Shown: in pieces, positions 35,854 to 48,429 of the stretch
How the letters are laid out: each line of letters starts with the position of its first letter
Position numbering within the stretch: position 1 is the first letter of the stretch
NCBI RefSeq assembly: GCF_001640805.2
Contig: NC_066844.1
Coordinates: forward strand, 2,553,231 to 2,617,230
Direction: 5' to 3'
From: Lates calcarifer
Taxonomy: Eukaryota > Chordata > Actinopteri > Centropomidae
DNA length: 64,000 nt
Translations under genes and position numbers: made by a program
Notes under the pieces: generated by a model
Seen by the model: only the letters and a program-made list of their open reading frames with translations
Database searches by the model: none
Told to the model about the DNA's origin: nothing

Positions 35854-36430
35854 ATTCATTTCATGCAATCAACCATTGTTACTGGTGTGTTAGACTAAAC
35901 AAACAGTCCACAGACAGCATTTAGCCACAGAGCTGAAGTGAAAACAACACTGGAGAGACATGAATATTTTAGTTGCCTGACAGATTGAGAAAGAGCATGA
36001 GAAAGTGAAGATAGCGATGTAGAGGACAAAAGAGCAAAGTAGAGAGAACAGCTAGATGAAACACACACATGCACACACACAGCTACACAGAAACACACCC
36101 TCTTGACATATAAGCATTAAAAAAACAGAAGTGCACACAGAGGTGCCTTTACAGTACACACAGAACATATACAGATACTGACACATGCAGTTTTTTATTG
36201 CAGAAACTCCACACACACATACACATACGCTCACACCCAGGAAGCATTTCCGCCGCATAATGTTGAAACAGAGAGTGTATAAAGAGGGAGACAGAGATCA
36301 GCAGGATGGCACAGGAGACGGGAAGTGCTCGATTCAGGAACGTCTACTTTCTGTTCAAACCTTGATCTACAAGGCGGGAAGAGCAGCGGTGGGGAGAGGA
36401 AAATAAAATAATAAAAGATCTCCCCTTCTT

Positions 36431-36437
<7 letters not shown>
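35854..36437. other. Gene-free stretch with CA-rich patches
   Basis: Several short degenerate CA arrays (about 36060-36080 and 36205-36240). The segment 36245-36410 is purine-rich with scattered CpGs. No exon is supported. Confidence 0.45.

Positions 36438-36463
<26 letters not shown>
36438..36463. repeat. (TC)n microsatellite
   Basis: A TC array of 13 units inside a longer pyrimidine-rich tract (36420-36490). Confidence 0.95.
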
Positions 36464-36470
<7 letters not shown>

Positions 36471-36489
36471 CCTAGCTGTCTCATTCTCC

Positions 36490-37090
36490 TTGATGCTATT
36501 TGGAGCATGAGGAACATCATGTGTTCTGTTAGAACCTTTACATCTGTTTGTGTTGTCATTGGTAAGAAACTTGACTTCCTCATATGGATTGGAATTCATA
36601 CTTTTTTATTTCATTATTATTATTGTTTTCTAGGTTAGATTTATTTATTTTTATTTTTTGTTTATGATAGCTGTGCTGTCTCTGTCTGGTGTTTGTGTGG
36701 GAATTGGCAACATTTTTGCAACTTTTGAGAAAGTTAGCAAGCAAGCAGGAAACAGGGTAAAGATATTAATGTGTTTATGAGAAAATGGAGGAAGCTGCTA
36801 TTCAGCTATGAAGAAGATACCAAATCCAAGGTTATCTGCATGCATGAGTGACCTTTGACCTGCAGTTGATGTACAGTCCTCTGTACTGGAAATTGAAAAT
36901 GAAAGAACATATTTCCTATGAGGGTAGAACTGTTTGTTTAAGTGTAGGGTTAAGCTGGAGTTTCTTTTGTGAATGTTATTTTTGAGTAGTGGGTAAATTT
37001 TTTATAGGCTGAAAATCAATACATTGTGGAATGACATTACTTTGTTAAGGACACACACACACGTCAGACAGACGTTTTACATTTGTCTTT
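36490..37090. other. Gene-free stretch
   Basis: AT-rich unique DNA with nothing recognisable. Confidence 0.5.

Positions 37091-37122
<32 letters not shown>
37091..37122. repeat. (TC)n microsatellite, interrupted
   Basis: A TC array with one ttt interruption, close to the TG array at 37133. Confidence 0.95.
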
Positions 37123-37123
<1 letters not shown>

Positions 37124-37132
37124 TCCTTTATA

Positions 37133-37157
37133 TGTGTGTGTGTGTGTGTGTGTGTGT
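37133..37157. repeat. (TG)n microsatellite
   Basis: A TG array of 12 units. Confidence 0.95.
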
Positions 37158-39184
37158 ATGTTTATATACGTGAGGTTAACACTAATGTGTACCTGCCGAA
37201 TTCATTTATTTGAAAATGTTTAAAAATGTTATTCTGGAGTTGCTATGAATGTTTAATAAGTCAAACATTCGGTCGACAGTTTGGGGGCGATGTGACATTG
37301 CTGAGGACACTGCTCATAAGTAATTTACTATGCTGTGACATTTTTTGTGAAGAATTTAGAAAAGAAAAGTATTCACAAAAGTTTTGTACATATACATACA
37401 TATATGCCTATTATTTTATCACATGAAGGATTATTTCACTGGAAGGAGCTAGTAAACTGCCAGTCGGTGATCAAAGTGAGGCACTATGAATAAGTACTGC
37501 AGCATGAATTTATAATGAGCAGTCTGACTTAATACTGCATGTTAGACATTTCAAGAACCACCCTGAATAATACACAAAAAGGTGGGTAAATAAATCTTGG
37601 AAGTTTATTCTCAAACTCATCCCTTCATGTGTCACCAGGCCTTTCTGCCCATCAGTATTCTTGCTATGTGTCATGCAGTCAGTATTTGTCTCTGGGTCAT
37701 GTCAACAAAATGCCAACAGTCTGTGGAGGTTATAGTGTTTCTCTCTGCCAGCTTATTTTAGCCACAATTATGATATTCAGAATCTAATTTTCCTCTGTCC
37801 TAGTTTTCAGATTCTATGAATCACAAGCACCACTTTTGGAGAATTATGCTGATATCATGGTATCACCATCACAGCAGATTAACTGATTTATGTCACAGAC
37901 ATTCAAAATAAAACCACAGTAAGTATCTTTGAATATATCTTGTTATACTGTGAAAGTAATGTTATTTTAAATCCTGTGTCTGCCTTTGGTAAAATAGGAA
38001 CATTAAAGTTAATAGTTCATAATAATAGTTCATCCATAAGTAGGGCAATGAATGGTTTGTTGACCTTTCAGTCAAGCATCCATGAGAACAGATCCAGACC
38101 CTGTGAATTAAATTTTAATACGTTAACATTGCTGTAATTCACAAGGACTGAGTCAGACTCTTCAGAAGAACGTGTTGTGAAAGGGATAAATAAAAGAGCA
38201 TAAACTGTTAATCCCAAGTGCAATGTAAAATAAGCAATAAATAAGTTCTGGCAACACTGGTGATTGTAATTCAGAGAATATGCTGACTTTTCCGCGCTCT
38301 CTTTCAGCATTCTCCACTCCACCAAGTTTTCTTTAAGAGCAGATAAATTTCAGACTACTTTGTCAAGTGAAAACTGTTCAAGGCTTCAAGCACAAACCCT
38401 CAAGCACAGGCTTCTTTCTGCGAAAAGCAATGTCTTCACTGGATGTACTTCATTGATCATCTTTAACATGTGGACCCGGAGTCTAAAAATGTTTTCATTG
38501 TGCTGCCCAGATAACTTGAATTACTGACAGCTCCTAAAAAAAGAACCATTATTTGGTTAAATCTACTGCTATCCATCATTTTGTAGGAAGAGATAATTTT
38601 TTAAACAAAACACTCAGCACTGACACAAAGGAGGATAAAGAAGATGAATATAGAGGGTAAAGGGGAGGAAAGTAGTGGGCAGAAGAGGAGAAGATTATCT
38701 TCCTGATAGGAGGAGCATGGGAGGGGAGAGGCAGAAAAGAAAACCTCTGTCCTTCCCCCCCTGCATTTATTCTCTCCATCAAGGAGATCATTTGAATGGA
38801 GAGCGGGTGGCACAAATAGCACAGATTGTTGCAGAGATTCATTCCCCATACAAATTATGAAACCAAAGAGAAAATATTATGCTGACGTCTGAGTCAGTCG
38901 ACCCACCATGTGTGCCGTCAAATTTAGGGAAATTGCCCTCTGGCAGTTCCTCTCATGTGAAAGCCGGCTGTTACAGGCTGTGTCTCCACTGGGAGTCTCT
39001 CTTTCACAGCACTTTTTTTTTTTTAATGGAAAGGACATATTGTTACACTGAGTGCTGAACGTGATCCTAGAAGTTGGCAAAATTTTCCAACTTTGTTCAA
39101 CTTTAATTTTTCTGTGATCAGCTCACAGCAAACCACGGTAGCCACTGTACTTGCTGTTTGCTAATGTGCTACTAATTCAGCACT
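37158..39184. other. Gene-free stretch
   Basis: Mostly unique DNA with a short purine-rich piece at about 38620-38730. The part at 38880-39000 is less AT-rich and free of simple repeats, but no exon frame is supported. Confidence 0.5.
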
Positions 39185-39480
39185 TTAAATAAAGGACCTG
39201 TTGGGGTGTCCTGTGGTGTCTGGCACCAGGACATTGGCAGCAGATCCTTTGGGTCCTTTGGGTCCTGTGGGTCGTGGGGTCTTGCTTGTTCCAGCACCTC
39301 CCATAGATGCTTAATCAGATTGGGATCTGGGAAGTTTGGAGGCCAGGTCAACAATTTGGGCTGTTGCATTCTGCAGGCTGGAGCATTGTCCAGCTGGAGG
39401 AGTACTGTTACCACTGTGGGGGTGTGCCTGGTCAACAGCAGTGTTTAGGTTGGTGGTACATGTCAAAAACGCTCTTAGTT
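39185..39480 (-). mobile_element. Decayed Tc1/mariner transposon with transposase 3' remnant
   Basis: The minus strand encodes the C-terminal end of a Tc1-type DDE transposase. An LQLDNAPA block corresponds to the second catalytic aspartate motif (usual form QHDNAP). It is followed after a shortened spacer by LLTWPPNFPDPNLIKHLWEV, corresponding to the usual WPPQSPDLNPIEHLWD block, in which the catalytic Glu of the PIEHLW motif has become Lys. The intervening segment is shorter than in intact elements, indicating an internal deletion, and a DPKDPKD duplication follows. Only about the last quarter of a normal ~340-residue transposase remains, so the copy is inactive. Plus-strand words 'cagcacctcccatagatgctt' and 'ggccaggtcaaca' are typical of this fish family. 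Confidence 0.85.
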
Positions 39481-39696
39481 TATCACCGGATGGTTGATCA
39501 GGATATCAGATGGACATCAGATGGGATCATCATAATAATACAGCTTAGCATTACATAGTATAGTCTTGTTATATGCATTTAGTGTTCTTTTTTGTCTGTA
39601 CTTTTACTGGGAACCCATTTTGCATGCCAAATTTCACATGAGGGACAATAAATTTTGAAATTAACACCATACACTGGGGATTCCCTCAGCCCAGCT

Positions 39697-39832
39697 CTGT
39701 TTACGCACAGTTCTGCTCGGAGGAAAACAATCTCAGACTCAGTGGGAAAGTTAAAACAAAAATTGCGCTGGCGTTATTGCGCACAGGCCGCTGTGGGAAC
39801 AACAGAGCAGCTGTTTTCTTCCTTCTGTGGCG
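39697..39832 (+). other. Doubtful exon or regulatory element with good donor
   Basis: A segment with more CpG than its surroundings (cgctggcgttattgcgc, ggccgctg) ends at GTGGCG|GTAAGG (39832/39833), a fair donor. An open frame covers it (from about 39655 to 39888). No recognisable protein and no acceptor or promoter could be assigned. It could be a conserved noncoding element or a noncoding first exon. Confidence 0.2.
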
Positions 39833-39939
39833 GTAAGGGCCGGGGGAGTATGGAAGGGTTTTTTTTTTTTGTTGCATTGTGGGATTGAAGCAGCAGTGGG
39901 TGCTGTTGCTTTCGGTTGCATCAGATGTTTAAACAGCAA

Positions 39940-40390
39940 AGAAATGTTTAGAGAACAGAGGAGACAAGGAGAAGTTGGGGTGGGTGAGAAAGAGGGAATA
40001 AGAGGAATGAAGAAAATGGAGAAAGAATGGGCTGAGGACAGGAAGGGAGAGAAAGGGAATAAAATAAATAAAATGGAGATGGGGTAGAGGAAACTGAATA
40101 TCAGATAAATGAATAAAAAAGAGAAAAAAATGAGGATTGTGAGGAAAAAAGTGATAAGGAGGAAAGAAAGGGTGAGAGGAAGAAGAGGAAAAAGTAGATG
40201 AGATGATAGGTAATAGGGACAACAAGGGCACAGAGGTGAAGAGGCGAGGGAGTGGAAGAAATGTCAGACATTTAGATGACAGACAAGAGAGGAAAAGAAG
40301 CGACAGGAGGAAAGAATTGATTGAAAGAGAGGAAGATAATGGAGGACAAAGAGAGAAAGAAATCAATTTACTGTCTAGAGGAAGATGAGG
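39940..40390. repeat. Purine-rich block
   Basis: The plus strand is almost entirely A and G with GAAAGAGG and GGAGAAG words. The 145-codon minus-strand frame at 39929-40366 is the Ser/Leu/Pro/Phe-rich translation of this block and is not a gene. Confidence 0.8.
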
Positions 40391-40454
40391 GAAGACATTT
40401 GACTTAAATGGGACTTAGGGGAATTGTTTGAAACTCTTGTAAATGAGAGGCACT

Positions 40455-40523
<69 letters not shown>
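40455..40523. repeat. (TCTA)17 tetranucleotide array
   Basis: A perfect TCTA array of about 69 bp. Perfect tetranucleotide arrays of this length are usually highly length-variable. Confidence 0.97.
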
Positions 40524-40974
40524 GTGTTTCAGTGATTTGTTGTATTCATATTCATATTTGTAGTTTAGCTTACTAATATTTGCCTGCCTGCATATCTGTG
40601 TTCTAGTCACGCTGTCTAAATGTTTGTGAACCAGTGTAACTCATATATGAGATGCACTGTGTTTGTCCGTCTCTGTTTGCTGTGATTTATTCCGCCTGCA
40701 TGATTCAGTCCTGCAGCTTTTCTGTCACGTTTTGCTGTTGCTGTGTTGTTGGACAAAGTGAAGACTGTCAGTCAGCCCACGATGCTTGGTGTGATCATTT
40801 CTTTTACTTTTTTCCTGGGAATTTCAAAATTCCTGTGTATAGAATTTAGATGTGATTGCTGCTTAAAAATATGCTATCTTTTCTGAAAAGAGAAAACAAA
40901 TGAGCAAAAACACTATTAGTCTTAAGTATGTGCATTGTACACCTGGAAGGGTTGAAATAGGGGGAGATTTTGTC

Positions 40975-40986
40975 GGGGGGGGGGGG
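40975..40986. repeat. G homopolymer (12 nt)
   Basis: A run of G next to ttttgtc. Confidence 0.9.
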
Positions 40987-41024
40987 TTCATTCACAGTAG
41001 ATACAGCAAGAATGACATGTGAGC

Positions 41025-41595
41025 TTAAAACAGTACTCCACCGATTTTGCATTTGTGCATTTATATAAGTACCAAAATCACTGCAGCAAAACCAGATAAA
41101 GTTTATTTTCCACACATTCTTTTTCCTTGTTGAAACCTAGCACCTACACCAATCACAATGCAGCTCAACTCAACACCTGCCAGTTTGATCAGAGATTAGT
41201 GTGTTATGCTTGTTATTGCTAATGTAGCGTCGAGCTACTAGCCTCAAGCAGAGATGTAGAGTGGGTTAAAGAGACATGGTCACTACTTATTGTTTAATTT
41301 TTAAAGTTGTAATCTTTGGCCGACTGACACTGACTCGTGAGATAAGTGAGGCAGTTACCACTTTTCACATATGCAGTAATAGCCTAATTCCCAAAAGACT
41401 TGGATGTGTAAAATCAGCAGTGTTCCCTTTCAATAGTGGCATGCTGAAACTGTCCTGAAGAAAAACCATCAGAAGCAGTAGGTTGTTCGATGCCATAACA
41501 ATGTCACGTTTCCCTGAGCAGGACCTCTAGTGGCCGTGTGAATTACTGCATTTGTCTGTAACATGGCAGAAGTCGGATGTCAAAGCTGTGAAACC
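41025..41595. repeat. Dispersed teleost repeat, internally decayed
   Basis: The left end 'cagtactccaccgattttgcatttg' and the internal words 'caatcacaatgcagctcaactcaac', 'gccagtttgatcagag', 'aatgtagcgtcgagctac', 'gagatgtagagtgg', 'gcatgctgaaactgtcct', 'aaccatcagaagcagtag' and 'gtgaattactgcatttgtct' occur in an order that I recognise from a widely dispersed fish repeat. It is shorter than the full family, with loss in the middle. No coding capacity is seen. The superfamily is unknown to me. Confidence 0.55.
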
Positions 41596-41963
41596 TTGAA
41601 GGAAGGTGGTCAAGAGACAATGTTAATGTTGTAAACTGTAAGCAAATAATTATTGTGCCTAAATTCATCAACACTTTAGTGATACAAGTAACAGATCATA
41701 TGTGGCTCATATGAATAGTTTATGTTAAAGGCAGCAGGGCTATGAGATCAGAATACACCTCTATGTAACATTTTGAAAATCAGTGACAACATATTTTGTT
41801 GTAGGGTTTGGAAGAGTTTTTGGTTCTGCCACTGTGTCGTTTTTGATACGACCACTGGAGGGTGTGAGAGAGAGAGGAATCTCAGAATACACCACTCCTT
41901 CTCTCTTTCCAATCCAGAGATGAAGAGTTACAAGCAGCTTTGGGATTCCCTCACCTCCATATC
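41596..41963. other. Gene-free stretch
   Basis: Nothing recognisable. Confidence 0.45.
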
Positions 41964-41984
41964 CACACACACACACACACACAC
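41964..41984. repeat. (CA)n microsatellite
   Basis: A CA array of 10 units. Confidence 0.9.
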
Positions 41985-43415
41985 TCACATGCGCTCCTTA
42001 CCCAGTCTCTACTTCCTCTTTGCTCTCTTCCTTCTCTGTCCATTATCCCTCCATTACCACTTTCCCCACTCCATGTTAATAATGAAACATGGCTGAGACC
42101 TTTCCTCTTAATGGTTCACTTAAGACCTTTTTAACCCTGAAGTAACTCTTCAGTGACTCCCTGCGGAACTACAGGAGGAGTTATACTTGAAATGAGAATC
42201 ATTTAATTTGCCAAGTACAATAAGTCTACATCAGTTTTATCTTGTTGGTACTGCTGCATGCTTAGTGCTGTTACAGCCCCATCTCCATCATTCATAAGTG
42301 TACTTTTTAGTAACAAACCTCCTGCTTCGGCGTAGAGAGAAAATTCCTAAATAAGTCAAGAGGAATGTGCCAGTAAGCAGAGCATGCTGCAGCACCAATA
42401 TGAAACTACTCAGCAGAATTTAACTATAACAAACCTGAACTCTGAACATGGTGCTGTTTACTTCTAATCAGTTATGGAATTCTGTGGATGTTTTGTGTTT
42501 TTCATACTTTACAAGACTGAGTGGCTTCTTCTGCATATTTGTAAACACCAGAAGGAGAGGAGAGGTGATGTTAAAGACTGTTAAAAAAGTTCGAGGAAGA
42601 CAAAGAAGTTGTTGCAAACTCCTGTATTCGAAAGAGGATATTGAACAACGGCAAACCTCCAGCTTCCAGTAACTGATGGTTTTGGTTTTAAAGTGAGACT
42701 TTAATCATTAGTGCACACATTTTCCACCCGTACTCACAAAGTGATTGATGGCTGGAAAGAATTTTATTGACCTCTGTTGGTAAGTAGTTAGAACTGCAAC
42801 AGTATTGATTTGCATCTGGAAGCAGTGAATGGTGGGTAGTTTTTGTTTTAAGTTGAGAAGCTTGCAGAGTAATGGTCGAATGGTTGAGCATGGTCTTGTG
42901 CTACAGGGCAAATAAAGTCTTACTTAAAGTTTTACTTTAGCTTTAAAGAAATCATTTATTTTGTAATGTGGTAATTTAAATACATGGTTGAAAGAATAAT
43001 AAAAAAAGGATAAAGTGCAACAACAACTGACAAAATAAAGCTCATAACTTTATTCATTTTTTCACATATACCAGAAGTGTATGAGATCATTCATTTAGTA
43101 TTCATGATATGAAAAACTTAAAATGGTAAAGCCAACAGAACCTTGAAGTTGTCTGATTAGATTGTTGTTAGGTGTTAGGTGTTGAGGTCTTTCACATGAA
43201 TCAGTGAACCTGAGTCTCCATATGCCGCAGATCCAGTTTCAGTGCCTTGATGTTTGAGTGACAAGACGATGTCACAGGACGAGGTTGGGCTAAATCTGTC
43301 ATCACTGCTCCCTATTGGCTGCTGAAATGTTTTTGGATTCCAAATATCCAACACTAATGTGATGCTGTTTTAGGGTCGAGATCTGAAGATGTGGCCTAGA
43401 TTCAAGATGCGCATG
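41985..43415. other. Gene-free stretch
   Basis: AT-rich DNA with no supported exon, RNA gene or repeat family. Confidence 0.5.
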
Positions 43416-43452
43416 CACACACACACACACACACACACAGAGAGAGAGAGGG
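43416..43452. repeat. Compound (CA)n(GA)n microsatellite
   Basis: About 12 CA units followed by a short GA run. Degenerate CA-rich sequence continues to about 43740. Confidence 0.93.
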
Positions 43453-44452
43453 AGAGGGAGAAGACACAAATATGCATACATCCACAAATCTAGACCACAC
43501 TTGCATGTGCATACACACAGATGTGTACGCAAAAAACTGACAAATGCAACACAAGAATTTGTGCTCATAATGTGCACATATGCAAAAGGCCAACATGCAT
43601 GTACACACAACATGCAGGCTTAAACAACCACACCCTCATGTATGTATGCAGATGCGCACAGAGAGAAAACACAGACACATCCACAAACAGAAAAAATAAA
43701 TAGGCACACACACATGTGCATGCACGCACACTAGGTGGGAGGAGAGCGCTGAATGCATATACACCCTTGTGTATATCTCAGTGTGTGTGCGTGAGTTTGT
43801 GAACACTAAGCCTCTTGCTCTGAGATTAGTGCTGATTTCCATTTCTGCCAAAACTGAAGAGGAAGAGCAGGGAAGGAAGAAAGAGAAAGACGAAGAGGGG
43901 TGACCCCAAATCAGCTATCTTATAAAAAGAGAAGGAGAGAGCCGAGGGAAAATGAGCAAACACAGAAAAGGAAGATGAGAGGCGAAATATGTGTATAAGA
44001 GAGCAAACAGTAAAATCAGGAAAGACAAATATTGTATTTCTAAAACTCAAAAAGAGATGTAGATGATGTAGTTCAAAATGAGTATTGACATTTTTAAATG
44101 TATTTGATTTGTGAACAGGCTTTTACCTGCATGTATTTACTTACTTACATTATAGGTTATGCAGTAGAAGTAAGTGCATGCCCAGGGTGGACCAGAACGA
44201 TGCTGACTGACAAAATCCAGGTGACCATTTTTCCCAAATTTTAAGTGGTACCACAAAGTCAGTAAGTTTACAAATCTGAAATGACCTTCTGAACACTGGA
44301 TGAACACCTGTGTGGTAATCAGTAAGTGTAGTATGTACTTACCTTAGTGCTTCTGTGAAAGGTGAATGTACTAACAGTGACAACACAAGTATTGAGCACA
44401 TGAGTATGTGTCTTGTGTCTATGAGGATGCACTAATACTGTATCCGTCTTTA
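43453..44452. other. Gene-free stretch, CA-rich then purine-rich
   Basis: A degenerate CA-rich tract (to about 43740) and a purine-rich patch (about 43850-44020). No gene is supported. Confidence 0.5.
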
Positions 44453-44500
44453 TGTGTGTGTGTGTGTGTGTGTGCGTGCGTGCGTGTTTGTGTGTGTGTG
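44453..44500. repeat. (TG)n microsatellite with CG variants
   Basis: A TG array interrupted by gcgtgcgtgcgtg units. Confidence 0.93.
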
Positions 44501-44590
44501 TTTCACAGAGAAGATTAAGCTAATGAGAGCAGAGCAGAGTTAATCCAGCCACAGCACTCGTTCTCTGATGCCTTATGACCACACACAAAG

Positions 44591-44592
<2 letters not shown>

Positions 44593-44634
<42 letters not shown>
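44593..44634. repeat. (GT)21 microsatellite
   Basis: A perfect GT array of 21 units. Confidence 0.95.
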
Positions 44635-44635
<1 letters not shown>

Positions 44636-44663
44636 GGGTTTGTATTGGTATGAAGGCGAGAAC

Positions 44664-44686
44664 TTTGTTTGTTTGTTTGTTTGTTT
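44664..44686. repeat. (TTTG)n microsatellite
   Basis: About five to six TTTG units. Confidence 0.9.
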
Positions 44687-47016
44687 CTCTCTTTTTTCTT
44701 TCTTCCTTCCTTGAATAGATGTGTGACCAAACAATCCTCATTAAATTTTAGGGGACCAAACAGCTTTGTAATTAAAATCCACCACAACAGATTATATTCA
44801 GAACCCAATTACTCTGTGATAATCAATAAAATGAACACAATATGTAAACTGCTGATCCTGCACTTTTACCGTTACACATTTTTAATTATTGCTCATTTGT
44901 TCCCATACCATTTCTTAGTCTATGGTGTTAAGAGAACACTGTGGTACTTTCTGCACTTTCTGCTCGTCGCCTGTCACTCAAACCTGTTAATGGATAATAT
45001 GTTGGGATCTTGGGCTTTGTCCTTTGTTGAAGTTTATGTTTAGGATGGAAGGATGGATGAATATACACACGCAAAATGAACAAGGCCCAAACATGAATTT
45101 TAAGTCTGGATATCTGAACACTGTGAGTTGATTAAAATTTTGGAAAATCTCAGATTCACATTCTGGATTCAGGTCATAAGTCAGGCTGATTCTGTTAAAG
45201 TGGTTGGAAGGCTAATCTGTTCTAATCTGATTTAATGGCACCACTTTCTGTATTGTTTTTATTCTTCAATTCCTTTTATGCACATCAAAGATGACATCAG
45301 CCTTTGCACTTCACAGAAAGCTGCATTTTTTATCTGCACACCCAGGGAAGAAAAGTGACTATTTTTGTCCACTGGGTATTTGATTCTAAAAATTTCATGA
45401 TAACACACATTTGTGAGCCAACCATGGCTTTAAGTATAGAACAGGAACCCTTGGCTGGTTAGCTGCCAATATACCTGGTGATGTAGCTGCCAGAATTAGC
45501 CAGGATTTGGCTTCTGGGTGGAGAATATTTCTACCCTGAGAAAATCAATAATTTTATTTTCTGTGTCTTGCATAAGCCATGCCATAGACTTCAGGTCACA
45601 TTAACTCAGAGCAATAGATCTCAGATTGCAGTCTGAGAAACAAGCTTAGAGTAGATGTAGCCTTGAACCGCAGATGAGAAATTGCTAAAGTGGCCGGAAC
45701 ATTTGACCAAAAGTAAGATTCATCTGTTAGAATGTACCAGATTGAATTTGCTCAGGCTGATGCTAATCTATGTGCCCCTGCAGACATCTATATTTTCACA
45801 CTGTATTGAATTATGGCTTGTACAGAGCGACCATATTGGCTCCTTGCTATACTCTGTGGACTGTGCTGTGATGATTTATTAAACAAACTTTGGACTGTTG
45901 GTTCCAGCTCTGCTCATCTGCATTGTATGTTCCAAATTCAAACTGCTCCCCAGTTCTCAAAGGTTTGAGGTTTTCTGAGTGCACTGCTCTAATATTATGC
46001 ACTGCATTACAATCCATTCACCAAGGTTTTGGACTTTGAAGTTACATTTGCTCTTGCACTGTGCAGCCAAGGAGAGATGGGGACAAAGAGTTGTATGCTT
46101 CATAATCTCACAAGCTATTTGGCTGTCAAAGTAACTGGTCAAATGAAGAGAAGAATTAAAAGTCACCAACCGTTTCCTTTGTACTTATCTGTATTTTTCT
46201 TCTGTGTGCTGTGCTGTGCATAGACAGAGCTCTAGGTCACATTAGCTTGGTGCAACACATCTCTGATTTTCTTCCCTGTGCACTGTGCTGTTTGGACCAA
46301 TTAATTGAACAAGCATGGTGTTACAGTGGCTTGCTGCTCTGCACATCTGCACTTTGAGTGTGTTGAAGGGTGATAAAGTGTACCAGCTACACAGCAGAGC
46401 TGTGATTAATAACTGTGCTGAACACACACACGAGAGACACTAATAAGAAGCAGAAAATGATGCAGCTGCATTCTGCAAAGACTTTGTAAGTGTCTGTTAC
46501 TTGAAGATGTTTCTTTAACCTCCTGCTACTCTGTCAGTTTGAAGTACTCTACAGTATGCTTCAATCCAGATGCCCAGCAAATGTTAAGAAATGAAACATG
46601 GACTCTGTACTTGTCAGAAAAGTACAAAATTGATCATGTGTTCTAATGCTGACAGTTTTCTCTTCAATTAATGGAGAGAGTGGAATAATGTTATTATAGT
46701 GCCACACACACTTTCAGGGGGGAGGTTTGGTGTTCAAAGCATCTGAATAGAGCCCACATGTTTAGACTGGTTTGTTTTAGCTTTGACCCTGATCTTACCC
46801 AAGTAGTTTTAGTTGCCTAAGATGAACCAAACATCAGCTATACAGACAGTATGTGAGAACAAACCGTGCTCATACTCACTGATTCTCTCATACGTCCTCC
46901 TCAACCAGTTCATTCTGTTTTCTTCTACATTTTTACCTTTTATTTCTCTTATTCTTTCTGTTTGTCATCTCTCTCTCTTACTGTCTCTTTCCCTCCCCTT
47001 CCATCCATTATACCAT

Positions 47017-47020
<4 letters not shown>
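44687..47020. other. Gene-free stretch with possible diverged duplication
   Basis: Mostly unique AT-rich DNA. Words in 45585-45935 and 46220-46370 recur in similar order (aggtcacatta, ctgtgctgt, tttggac, catctgca), hinting at an old local duplication. The resemblance is weak. Confidence 0.35.

Positions 47021-47047
<27 letters not shown>
47021..47047. repeat. (TG)n microsatellite
   Basis: A perfect TG array of 13 units after a pyrimidine-rich tract. Confidence 0.95.
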
Positions 47048-48429
47048 TGTGTAGGCAGAAGTTTGTGTGGATTTATTTCAGTGCTGTCTGCTCATGTATT
47101 TGTGTGTGTTGGTGTATTCTTTGCCTGTAATATTCTGAGGATGTGCGTGCAACTGACGCACAATCTGCGTGTGTATGTGTCTGACAGATAAGAGGTAAAG
47201 AGAGCCAAAAACAAAGGGTGTTTACAACTTAATGCCTCATGTGAGTCCTTTTATTGTTTGAAGAAAAGATACAGATTCTCTTTTCCCCCTTTGGATTATT
47301 GTGTGCATGCATCCATGTGTGCATGTGTCTGAGAAAGCATATGCACTATATGTGTAAATGTGTGAAATGAAGTGGAAGAGGGTGCCAAGGAGTGAGAGAC
47401 TGAGAGTCATGAATATTGATCAGTTTGTCTGTAAGTCCCTCAGAGTCCAGCAGGAAGCTTCTGTCTACTCCAAGACAGTCACTGTTTAGTGCTCTCTGCT
47501 GTGTTTACTTAAATCTTTGGTTTTCTAGCCAAACAGCAGCCACCACAGCACAATGTTAAAGCCAGTGTTAGTGTGTTGTAAGGTGCAGTGTCACTGATGG
47601 TTGATAGATGGCTCCAGAAATCACAGAGAGGCAGCCATTTAAAATATGCTAACTTCTCTTCCCAGGTATGTATTTTTATAGTAACAATGGTCTCACAATG
47701 ATTGCTCTGTTAATAGCAAGAAATATTTTAGATCCGGGTGCGTTTTTTAGTAAGTTCATCTCAAATGACAGGTGTGATTGACAGGTTGCTTCCTCACCAC
47801 CGGATTTGCACTGACTGTGCTCTTCCTGTTTACTGTTTGTATGATAGACCGTTACTTTGTGTTCAGTGGTTTGTGGTTAAGCAGTTTCATTAATAAGCCT
47901 CAGAGGATTATGTGTGACTTGTGTGAGAGAAGCTGTGGAATGTGTGTATCTAAAATGAAATGATGACATTTGAAATGTCAGTGTCTGACTGCCTAATTTG
48001 CCCGTCTCTAAAAATGGTAGCTGTTTTTATTTTACCATAGTTCCGTACTGTTCTCCGTTTCCTCAACAGATTATATTTTTGGTTTTATAGTGCAAATCAA
48101 TTTTGATATGAAATGACTCTAATGTACATCTAGTGGTTTGGTAGCACAGCTAGACCCATTTATAGTAATGTGATAATAATTTACCAGCTCAACACACTGT
48201 TGTCAGCTAATTGTAACAGTTAATGGGGATTTTTCAAACTCAGCTGGTAAATTTAGACTGCTGTTCCAAATTTTATATTCACACTCACCTACAAGATTCT
48301 TTATTTATATTTAACATTTCCACCTGTTTTAAACAGTCAAAACAAGCATCAAAAAGAATCCTAAAGTCTGCAAAACTGTGAGTCCTTTTTAATAGCTCTG
48401 TGACATTATGAGACATTATGTTTGTGAAT
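47048..48429. other. Gene-free stretch
   Basis: Unique AT-rich DNA with nothing recognisable. Confidence 0.5.
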
